From positions 1 to 8,792 of the forward strand of contig JAKANT010000041.1 of the NCBI GenBank assembly GCA_021823635.1: a stretch of DNA of 8,792 nt. Reading direction: 5' to 3'. Positions 1-5,964 of this stretch are shown here, one piece after another. Both the position numbers and the translations under genes were made by a program. This DNA comes from Pseudomonadota bacterium (GTDB lineage: Bacteria; Pseudomonadota; Gammaproteobacteria; Burkholderiales; Burkholderiaceae_F). Position 1 is the stretch's first letter; each line of letters opens with the position of its first letter. The notes beneath the pieces were generated by a model. The model did not search any database, had not been told where the DNA came from, and saw only the letters and a program-made list of their open reading frames with translations.

Positions 1-231
1 CGCCTGCCGGAGGATCCGGGCACCCAGATTCTCTTCCGGATACTTGAGGTCGAACTCCTTGGCGATCGTGACGCCGTCGTTGCACACGATCGGTGTGCCC
101 CACTTCTTCTGGATCAGCACCGACTTGGACTTCGGGCCCAGCGTCACCCGCACCGCATCGGCCAGTTGCGTGGCCCCCCGCAGCACCTTCTCGCGCGCGG
201 CCGAATGAAACAGGACGTGTTTGTGGGTCAT
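1..231 (-). CDS. GroEL-family chaperonin paralog, N-terminal 77 residues (cut by window edge)
   Basis: The protein is a 60-kDa-type chaperonin, a cytoplasmic ATP-driven folding machine. Only the first 77 residues are present. They align with E. coli GroEL without gaps from Met1: LADAV at 23-27, the nucleotide-binding TLGPK at 30-34, catalytic-type Asp52 in NDGVT, and ENLGA at 67-71. Several normally invariant positions differ: GRN after TLGPK is SKS (35-37), and the stretch up to Asp52 is QKKWGTPIVCN. This suggests a divergent second chaperonin rather than the housekeeping copy. The ATG at 231-229 is preceded by GAGG with a 6-base gap. No groES lies directly upstream, where housekeeping groEL usually has it; instead a divergent stress-protein gene is there. 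The family is clear. Paralog status is inferred, because the apical domain and C-terminal tail lie outside the window. Confidence 0.9.
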   Translation of the reverse strand, partial: MTHKHVLFHSAAREKVLRGATQLADAVRVTLGPKSKSVLIQKKWGTPIVCNDGVTIAKEFDLKYPEENLGARILRQA

Positions 232-425
232 CGCAAGCCTCGCTCGTTCGGGTCGATGTGCCGCCGCCGCATCGGACTGCAGGGCCGCGGCCGGGCGGCA
301 ACCGTTATGCTTCCTCCGCCCGCATGCGACGGCGTGCTGTGATTGTGCGGGCGTCGCCCGGTCGGCCTTTTTGACCTCGGTCAGCCGGCGGTCGCGGCGG
401 CGGCATCGGCGAACGCGGTATCGGA

Positions 426-439
426 TTGAGTTATCTCAA
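426..439 (+). promoter_or_regulatory. FNR/CRP-family-type operator (TTGAG-N4-CTCAA)
   Basis: The site is a perfect palindrome with 5-bp arms and a 4-base spacer, the same geometry as the FNR/Anr consensus TTGAT-N4-ATCAA. It differs by one symmetrical substitution per arm (T to G, A to C). Its centre at 432.5 lies about 41 bases before the start predicted from the -10 element at 461-466, which is the class II activator position. Anaerobic or low-oxygen activation of universal stress genes by FNR/Anr is established in other proteobacteria. Use of this site is inferred. The altered half-site could belong to another member of the same regulator family. Confidence 0.55.
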
Positions 440-460
440 CGAGGCTTGGCTGCGCCGCTC

Positions 461-466
461 TACAGT
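461..466 (+). promoter_or_regulatory. Probable -10 element of the stress-protein promoter
   Basis: TACAGT keeps the key T, A and final T of the sigma-70 -10 consensus. It puts transcription start near 473-474, giving a leader of about 25 bases that contains the AGGGGG ribosome site at 485-490. The matching -35 position (about 438-443) has no good hexamer, as expected for an activator-dependent promoter with a site overlapping -35. Confidence 0.5.
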
Positions 467-497
467 GGCGGCGACTCACACCACAGGGGGTTGGCCC

Positions 498-1322
498 ATG
501 TACAAGACGTTGTTGGTTCCGGTCGACGGTCGGCCGCGCAGCGCCCGCAGCTTGGACATCGCGGGACGGATCGCCAACCGGTGGGATGCACACGTCGCCG
601 GCCTGTACGTCAAGCAGCCGGTGTTCGTGCCGGCCTGGACCGAGGCGGGGACCCGGCAGCTCGCCGAAATGCAGGAACGGATCAACGCCGAACTGGCGGC
701 CGAAGCCAAGGCCCGCTTCGACGCCGGCGTGCGCGCGGGCGGCATCGCGCGCGCCGAGTGGCGCGTCGACGAAGGGCCGCTCGCCGAGACCGTCGCGCTG
801 CATGCGCGTTACGCCGATCTGGTGGTCGTGAACCAGACCAACCCGGACGCGGAGACGCGGTCGAACTTCGCCGACACCGTGATCATGGAGGTCGGCCGGC
901 CGGTGCTGATCGTGCCGTACACGGGCGAATTCAAGACACTGGGCGAGCACGTCCTGGTGTGCTGGAACGCCGGTCGCGAGGCGGCGCGCGCGGTCACCGA
1001 CGCGCTGCCGTTCCTGCGCGCGGCCAAGCGCGTGACCGTGCTGTCGATCGTCGACAAGGCGGCGCCGCGCGCGTACGGCGAGGTGCCGGGTGCCGACATC
1101 GCGCTGTACCTGGCGCGGCACGGCGTGAACGCCGAGGCGGCGCGCACCGTGGCGGCCGAGGTGTCCGTCGGCGACGAGATCCTGTCGCGCGCCTTCGACT
1201 ACGGCGCCGATCTGATCGTGATGGGCGCCTACGGTCATTCGCGCGCGCGCGAGATCGTGCTCGGCGGCGCCACGCGTACCGTCCTGCACAGCATGACGGT
1301 GCCGGTGCTGATGTCGCGCTGA
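498..1322 (+). CDS. Tandem-domain universal stress protein (UspA family)
   Basis: This 274-residue cytoplasmic protein has two fused UspA folds, about twice the length of a single-domain family member. The first domain begins with MYKTLLVPVDG and ends near residue 140 with a PVLIVPY strand; it lacks the glycine-rich nucleotide loop. The second ends with that loop: G243-x2-G246-x9-G256, then Gly257 where the family usually has Ser or Thr, followed by a PVLMSR terminal strand. The second domain therefore probably binds ATP and the first does not. The ATG at 498 is chosen because AGGGGG lies 7 bases upstream and the family's N-terminal strand starts exactly there. An in-frame ATG at 426 would fall inside the operator palindrome. 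Upstream elements suggest induction by an FNR/CRP-type regulator, and a hairpin follows the stop codon. Family proteins help cells survive starvation, oxygen limitation or envelope stress; the precise role is unknown. Confidence 0.92.
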   Translation: MYKTLLVPVDGRPRSARSLDIAGRIANRWDAHVAGLYVKQPVFVPAWTEAGTRQLAEMQERINAELAAEAKARFDAGVRAGGIARAEWRVDEGPLAETVALHARYADLVVVNQTNPDAETRSNFADTVIMEVGRPVLIVPYTGEFKTLGEHVLVCWNAGREAARAVTDALPFLRAAKRVTVLSIVDKAAPRAYGEVPGADIALYLARHGVNAEAARTVAAEVSVGDEILSRAFDYGADLIVMGAYGHSRAREIVLGGATRTVLHSMTVPVLMSR

Positions 1323-1331
1323 CGGCGCGCA

Positions 1332-1352
1332 GGCGCCGACGCTGTCGGCGCC
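1332..1352 (+). terminator. Perfect 9-bp hairpin downstream of the stress-protein gene
   Basis: GGCGCCGAC and GTCGGCGCC pair perfectly around the 3-base loop GCT, starting 9 bases after the stop codon. No T tract follows, so it is not a classical intrinsic terminator. It may still terminate, stabilise the 3' end, or separate this transcript from the kinase operon. Confidence 0.5.
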
Positions 1353-1454
1353 GCAACGCCGTATTCCCCCCGCAAATCGGAGGCTCGCCCGTCGTTTCCG
1401 CCCGCTAGGCTGCCAGTACGCGTCGCCGTGCGTCCGCGGGCAGGGAGTGGGTCG

Positions 1455-4400
1455 ATGTCAGACGGGTGGTCGGAGATCTTTCGCTGGCGCACCGAAACGG
1501 CGCCGCTGATCCCGATCGCGTACGACCCGCAGCTCGTGGCGCTGTCGGTGCTGGTCGCCTGTCTGGGCGGTATCGCCGCGCTGCAGCTCGTCCCGGTCGG
1601 GCGACGCCCGGAGCGCTTCGGCCGAGGCGTCGCTTGCGCGGCGCGCATCCTGGCGGCGCTCGCGCTCGGCGTCAGCGTCTGGAGCATGCATTTCATCGGC
1701 ATGCTGGCGGTCGATGTCTGCCAGACCGTCCGATTCGATCCCTGGCTGACCGCCGCCTCGGCGATCCCGAGCATCGCCGCCGCGGCGGCCGGTCTGCACG
1801 TGCTGGCACGCCGCGGTGCCGGGGGCGGCCCGACGCCACGCCAGATCGTGCTGGCCGGCGTGCTGGTCGGCGCCGGCATCGGCGCGATGCACTACAGCGG
1901 CATGGCGGCGATGCGCATGCAGAGCCTGCTGCGCTTCGATCCGCTGTGGGTGGCGCTGTCGGTGCTGGTGGCTGTGGCGCTGGCGACGGTAGGTCTGGCC
2001 GCGCGCGAGCTGCTGCGCAGGCACACGCTTTTGCCGCGCACGGCGGTGGTGATCGTTGCCGGCACGCTGCTGGGGCTCGCGACCTCGGGCATGCACTACA
2101 CCGCGATGCACGCATCGCTGTTCATCGGCGACCCCGATCCGTATTACATGCTTTGGTCCGGCCGCAACGGCACCCTCGCCCTGGCGGTGGCGGGGGCGAC
2201 GATCGTCGTGTTCGGCTTCGCCGGCAGCATGCTGGCGGTGGCGACCTACCGCGCGCTGGCCGCGCGGCTGCGCGAACGCGAGACGCTGCTCAGCGACATT
2301 CTGGACAACCTGCCGGGGGCGGTGCTGCGCATCGGCACCGGCTCGGAGCGCCGCCAGTTTCTGGTGTCGCAGGCGCTGGGCGACCTGACCGGCCGCTCGC
2401 TCGAAGCGTTCGCACGCGGCGAGTGGGACTTGCCCGACGTGGTGCACGCCGAGGACCGCGCACGCCTTCAGGAAGTGCTGGCCCGCGCGCAGCAGGAACC
2501 CGGTGTGCGTCAGCGTCTGGTCGTGCGCCTGTACCACCTGCAAGCCGGCTGGCGCTGGGTGGTGGTGCTGGCGGTCGGGCGGCGCGCCGTGGGCGCGGCT
2601 GGTGGCGACGAGCCGGTCCTCGACCTGTTCCTCGCCGACATCACCGCGCAACACGAGGCGCGCGCGCGAGAGCAGGCGCTGCTGGCGGCGATTGACCGCG
2701 TGGTCGGGCGGGCGATGCTGACGCCGGAGGGCTTCTTCGTCGCGGTCAATGACAAGCTCGCGGCCACGCTCGGCTATGCGCCGCAGGAGCTCGTGGGGCG
2801 CCACCACCGCGCCGTTTGGGTGGACGACGCGCAGGCCGACGAGATGGGCGCGTTTTGGGAGGCGCTGCGGCGTGGAGAGGCGCAGCCGGGCGACTTCGCC
2901 CGCCGCGCGCGGGACGGCACCGTGCGCTATCTGTCGGGTTGGTATCAGCCGCTGTTCGACGCCGCCGGCCAGGTGCAGACGGTGCTCAAGCTCGCCTTCG
3001 ACGTCACCGAGCGCGTGCAGACGGTGCAGGCGCTGCAGCGCATGCAGCGCGAGCTCGAGCAGGCGCTCGCCAGCCGCAGCGCTTTCTTCGCCAACGTCAG
3101 CCACGAAATCCGCACGCCGATGAACGCCATCGTCGGTTTCGCCGAGCTGCTGCGGGAGCGGCTGCCCGAGGGCAGGGAGCGAGAGCAGGCGGGCGCGATC
3201 CTGGACGCCGCACGCGGCCTGCTGCGCATCCTGAACGACCTGCTCGATGCGGCCAAACTCGAGCGCGGCGAGTTCGCGATCGTCGCCGCGCCGTTCCGCC
3301 TCGACCGCCTGCTGCACGACCTGGTGTCGCAGTTCGGCGTGCTAGCGGCGCGCAAAGGGTTGGCGCTGCGTTTGGAGTGCCCGCCCGAACTGCCGAGGTG
3401 CTGGCTGGGCGACGCCGATCGCGTGCGCCAGATCCTCGCCAACCTTCTGAGCAACGCGTTGAAGTTCACCGCCGAGGGTAGCGTGACCCTGAGCGCCGCT
3501 GGCGACGACCGGCGGCTCGAGCTCGACGTCGCGGACACCGGCATCGGCATCGCGCCCGAGCGTCAGGCGGCGGTGTTCGATCCGTTCGTGCAGGCCGATG
3601 CCGGCACCGCGCGCCGCTATGGCGGCACCGGGCTGGGAATGAGCATCGTCAAACGGCTGGTCGAGCGCATGGGCGGGGAGATTGCGCTCGAAAGCGAACC
3701 GGGACGCGGCACGCGCGTGCGGGTGCGCTTGCCGCTCGCGGCGCAGCCGGACGCGACGTGCCCAGAGTCGCAGGCGCCCGCGCCGGCGGGCGTGCCGGCG
3801 GCGGCGCGGCGCGTCCTGGCCGCCGACGACGTGGCGCAGAACCGCGAGCTGCTGGCGGCGCTGCTCGAGCGCGGCGGGCATGACCACCGCATCGTCGAAA
3901 GCGGCGAAGCGCTGCTGGCCGCCTACGCGGCCGAACCCTCGGCATGGGACCTGGTGTTGCTCGACGTGCACATGCCGGACGTGGACGGTTTGCAGACCTG
4001 CCGGCGCCTGCGCGCGCTGGAACGGGAGCGCGGTCTTGCACCGGTGCCGGTGTATGCGCTCAGCGCGAGCGTGCTGGATGCGGACCGCGAGGCCGCGCGC
4101 GCGGCCGGCATGGACGGGTTCCTGGAGAAGCCGATCGACCCGCGCGCGCTCGAGCGCGTGCTGCGCGATGTCGGCGCGCGCGCGGAAGAAGGGTCCGGTG
4201 CACTCGCCCCGCAAGCGCCGTCGCCCGACGTTGCCATCGCCGACGCGGTCCGCGGGCAGGCTCTGTGGGGGCCGCAGTGGCTTGCGCAGGTGCGACGCTG
4301 GTACGAAGAAGCGGCGCCGCGCTGGAATGAGGCAGAGCGCTTCGCGCGCGAGGACTGGCACCGGCTGGCGGGGGTGGCGGCCAACCTCGCGCTGCCGGCG

Positions 4401-4769
4401 CTGGCGACGGCGGCACGTCAGTGCGAACTCGCATGCGCGCGCGGCGAGCAACCGCCGCTTGCCATGGCGCAGCAGGCCTGGCTCGCGCTCACGGCTTGGC
4501 TCGGCGGGCAGGACTCGGCGTCGGCGCACGCAGCCGCAAGCGAGGCCGCTGCGTGCAAGAGCGCGCCGGCCGCCACGGCGCTGCTGGAACGGCTGGCGCG
4601 CGCCTGCAGCCGGGGTGAGATCGACGACGCGGCGCTGGCTGAAATGGCGCGCACCGACGCGGCACGCGCGCAGACGCTGCGTGCGCGGCTGGACGCCTTC
4701 GATTTCGACGGCGCGCAGGCGCTGCTCGCGAGTTGGCAGCAGGAGGAGACGCTGCTGGAGGGAGGTTGA
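1455..4769 (+). CDS. Hybrid histidine kinase: MHYT sensor, PAS-like regions, HisKA, HATPase, receiver, HPt
   Basis: This 1104-residue inner-membrane sensor kinase begins with an MHYT module of about seven membrane segments (roughly residues 23-262). Its signature motifs are MHFIGM (78-83), MHYSGM (145-150) and MHYTAM (213-218); the family is proposed to bind a metal, probably copper, and sense oxygen, CO or NO. Two PAS-like regions follow (about 280-400 and 402-522; the second is clearer and ends in DVTER). HisKA has SHEIRTP with phospho-acceptor His550. HATPase has Asn663/Asn667, DTGIG at 694-698, FDPF at 708 and GGTGLGM from 723. The receiver has Asp791/Asp792, phospho-acceptor Asp837, Ser870 and Lys892. 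A C-terminal HPt-like helix carries His969 in HRLAG, with Ala replacing the usual Lys. The ATG at 1455 is chosen because AGGGAG lies 7 bases upstream; a GTG at 1428 is less likely. The gene is translationally coupled to a receiver/HD-GYP gene, its probable phosphorelay target. Confidence 0.93.
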   Translation: MSDGWSEIFRWRTETAPLIPIAYDPQLVALSVLVACLGGIAALQLVPVGRRPERFGRGVACAARILAALALGVSVWSMHFIGMLAVDVCQTVRFDPWLTAASAIPSIAAAAAGLHVLARRGAGGGPTPRQIVLAGVLVGAGIGAMHYSGMAAMRMQSLLRFDPLWVALSVLVAVALATVGLAARELLRRHTLLPRTAVVIVAGTLLGLATSGMHYTAMHASLFIGDPDPYYMLWSGRNGTLALAVAGATIVVFGFAGSMLAVATYRALAARLRERETLLSDILDNLPGAVLRIGTGSERRQFLVSQALGDLTGRSLEAFARGEWDLPDVVHAEDRARLQEVLARAQQEPGVRQRLVVRLYHLQAGWRWVVVLAVGRRAVGAAGGDEPVLDLFLADITAQHEARAREQALLAAIDRVVGRAMLTPEGFFVAVNDKLAATLGYAPQELVGRHHRAVWVDDAQADEMGAFWEALRRGEAQPGDFARRARDGTVRYLSGWYQPLFDAAGQVQTVLKLAFDVTERVQTVQALQRMQRELEQALASRSAFFANVSHEIRTPMNAIVGFAELLRERLPEGREREQAGAILDAARGLLRILNDLLDAAKLERGEFAIVAAPFRLDRLLHDLVSQFGVLAARKGLALRLECPPELPRCWLGDADRVRQILANLLSNALKFTAEGSVTLSAAGDDRRLELDVADTGIGIAPERQAAVFDPFVQADAGTARRYGGTGLGMSIVKRLVERMGGEIALESEPGRGTRVRVRLPLAAQPDATCPESQAPAPAGVPAAARRVLAADDVAQNRELLAALLERGGHDHRIVESGEALLAAYAAEPSAWDLVLLDVHMPDVDGLQTCRRLRALERERGLAPVPVYALSASVLDADREAARAAGMDGFLEKPIDPRALERVLRDVGARAEEGSGALAPQAPSPDVAIADAVRGQALWGPQWLAQVRRWYEEAAPRWNEAERFAREDWHRLAGVAANLALPALATAARQCELACARGEQPPLAMAQQAWLALTAWLGGQDSASAHAAASEAAACKSAPAATALLERLARACSRGEIDDAALAEMARTDAARAQTLRARLDAFDFDGAQALLASWQQEETLLEGG
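4757..4765 (+). promoter_or_regulatory. Strong ribosome binding site inside the end of the kinase gene
   Basis: GGAGGGAGG overlaps the last kinase codons and lies 5 bases before the ATG of the receiver/HD-GYP gene. The kinase stop codon (4767-4769) is separated from that ATG by one base. This spacing indicates coupled translation of the two signalling proteins and fixes the start of the second gene. Confidence 0.8.
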
Positions 4770-4770
4770 G

Positions 4771-5814
4771 ATGTCCGATCTTTCCGCACCCCACCGCGCG
4801 GCCGCCGTTGCCGCGGCCCAGGACGACGACGGCGCCCCGCGCCTGCTGCTGGTGGACGACGAACCGCAGAACCTGCAACTGCTCAAGCGTGTGCTGGAAG
4901 CCGACTATCGACTTTCGTTCGCACGCAGCGGGCCCGAGGCCCTGCAGCGGGCGCGCGAAGTGGCGCCGCGGCTGATCCTGCCGGACGTCATGATGCCCGG
5001 CATGAGCGGGCATGACGTGCTGCGCGCGCTGAAGGCGGATGCCGCCACCGCCTCCATCCCGGTGCTGTTCTGCACCGCGCTCGGTCAGGAGGAAGACGAG
5101 AGCTTCGGGCTCACGCTGGGGGCGGTGGACTACATCACGAAGCCGATTTCGCCGCCCGTGCTGCGCGCGCGTGTGCGCACCCATCTGGCGCTGGTGCAGA
5201 GGCAGGAACTGGAGCGCACGCGGTTGGAGGTGATCCGCCGTTTGGGGCGCGCGGCCGAGTTCAAGGACAACGAGACCGGCCGCCACGTGATCCGCATGAG
5301 CCATTACAGCCGCCTGATCGCCGAGGCGCTCGGCGCATCGGCCGCGTTCTGCGATCGCATCCTGGCCGCCGCGCCGATGCACGACGTCGGCAAGATCGGC
5401 ATCCCGGATGCGGTGCTGCTGAAGCCGGGCAAGCTTGACGACGCCGAGTGGGCGATCATGCGCGAGCATCCGCGTATCGGCGCCGAAATCATCGGCGACG
5501 ATCCGAGCCCGCTGTTGCAGGCGGCGCGCCGCATCGCGCTCGAGCATCACGAGAAGTGGGACGGCAGCGGCTATCCGCAAGGGCTGCGCGGCGAGGCGAT
5601 CAGCGTCGAGGCGCGCATCGTGGCAGTGGGCGACGTGTTCGACGCGCTGACCAGCGTGCGCCCGTACAAGCCGGCATGGCCGATCGAGCGCGCGCTCGAC
5701 TTTCTGCGCGAGCAAAGCGGCCGCCACTTCTGGCCCGACGCCGTGACCGCGTTCGAGTCGCGTCTGGAGGAAGCGCTGGCGATCCGGGATCGCTGGCGCG
5801 ACGAATCGCCGTGA
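4771..5814 (+). CDS. Response regulator with HD-GYP cyclic-di-GMP phosphodiesterase domain (RpfG-like)
   Basis: This 347-residue cytoplasmic regulator is predicted to hydrolyse cyclic-di-GMP when phosphorylated by the upstream kinase. The receiver (about 22-140) has Asp29/Asp30, phospho-acceptor Asp72, Thr102 and Lys124. The residue before Asp72 is Pro (LILPDVMMPG), where a hydrophobic residue is usual. The output domain (about 150-340) retains the HD-GYP signatures: NETGRH near its start, HDVGKIGIPD with His204/Asp205, EHPRIGAEI, HHEKWDGSGYP with His259/His260 and GYP at 267-269, and GDVFDAL. The metal ligands and the GYP loop appear intact, so enzymatic activity is likely. Size and domain order match RpfG. 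No DSF synthase (rpfF) is present in the window, so the name rpfG is not assigned. The gene forms an operon with the kinase and is followed by a spacer with hairpins. Confidence 0.94.
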   Translation: MSDLSAPHRAAAVAAAQDDDGAPRLLLVDDEPQNLQLLKRVLEADYRLSFARSGPEALQRAREVAPRLILPDVMMPGMSGHDVLRALKADAATASIPVLFCTALGQEEDESFGLTLGAVDYITKPISPPVLRARVRTHLALVQRQELERTRLEVIRRLGRAAEFKDNETGRHVIRMSHYSRLIAEALGASAAFCDRILAAAPMHDVGKIGIPDAVLLKPGKLDDAEWAIMREHPRIGAEIIGDDPSPLLQAARRIALEHHEKWDGSGYPQGLRGEAISVEARIVAVGDVFDALTSVRPYKPAWPIERALDFLREQSGRHFWPDAVTAFESRLEEALAIRDRWRDESP

Positions 5815-5834
5815 GACGCCCGCAGGCGGGCCGC

Positions 5835-5861
5835 ATTCACGCAAACGGATTCCCGCAAACG
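5835..5861 (+). repeat. Tandem 13-bp direct repeat
   Basis: ATTCACGCAAACG (5835-5847) and ATTCCCGCAAACG (5849-5861) match at 12 of 13 positions, with one base between them and a period of 14. A shorter AAACG echo follows at 5866-5870. The repeat lies between the HD-GYP stop codon and the transferase gene. It could be a regulator-binding direct repeat or chance; nothing in the sequence settles which. Confidence 0.5.
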
Positions 5862-5888
5862 CAGTAAACGCGCCGCGGCACCGCACGC

Positions 5889-5934
5889 TGCACGCCGATA
5901 CAGTGCGCGCGGCGTGCACGGGAAAGCGTCCCGT
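5889..5934 (+). terminator. Two consecutive hairpins between the signalling operon and apbE
   Basis: The first is a perfect 9-bp inverted repeat, TGCACGCCG (5889-5897) with CGGCGTGCA (5910-5918), around a 12-base loop. The second pairs ACGGGA (5918-5923) with TCCCGT (5929-5934) around a 5-base loop and is followed by TTCTC. The second resembles a weak intrinsic terminator for the signalling operon. The two share base 5918, so they may be alternative structures. The loop of the first contains TACAGT (5899-5904), the same hexamer as the stress-gene -10, but no -35 partner is visible. Confidence 0.4.
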
Positions 5935-5964
5935 TCTCAACGAGCACAGCCCGCGTCAACGTCG

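Larger units (their letters stand above)
232..497. other. Divergent intergenic region between the chaperonin and stress-protein genes
   Basis: This 266-base spacer separates two divergently transcribed stress genes. The right third holds a recognisable activator site and -10 element for the + strand gene. In the part nearest the chaperonin I found no convincing sigma-70 or sigma-32 promoter for the - strand gene. CATAAC, read on the - strand at 309-304, is the best -10-like match but has no -35 partner. Short reading frames here have neither ribosome sites nor protein-like composition. Confidence 0.6.

Noticed and set aside
381..1289. 302-codon - strand frame opposite the stress-protein gene
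   Set aside because: It is antisense to a protein with clear UspA motifs and has GC-bias composition only.
1406..1411. TAGGCT as a -10 element for the kinase operon
   Set aside because: Only three consensus matches and no -35 hexamer at the right distance; too weak to report as a promoter.
1458..3317. 619-codon open frame on the - strand antisense to the kinase
   Set aside because: It is Arg/His/Gln-rich with no recognisable domain and lies wholly opposite a kinase with clear motifs. Long antisense frames are expected in GC-rich DNA with strong third-position bias.
3682..4770. Extension of the HD-GYP frame upstream of ATG 4771
   Set aside because: That stretch is Arg-rich out-of-frame translation of the kinase. 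The strong ribosome site at 4757-4765 and the family N-terminus both support ATG 4771.
5818..5831. GCCCGC-AG-GCGGGC palindrome just after the HD-GYP stop codon
   Set aside because: A 2-base loop forces a shorter stem, and no T tract follows. Likely chance in GC-rich sequence, though weak terminator function cannot be excluded.
4489..5940. 483-codon - strand frame opposite the HD-GYP gene, and 514 codons at 3342-4886
   Set aside because: Same low-complexity Arg/His/Ala composition, no ribosome site or domain, and fully antisense to well-supported genes.
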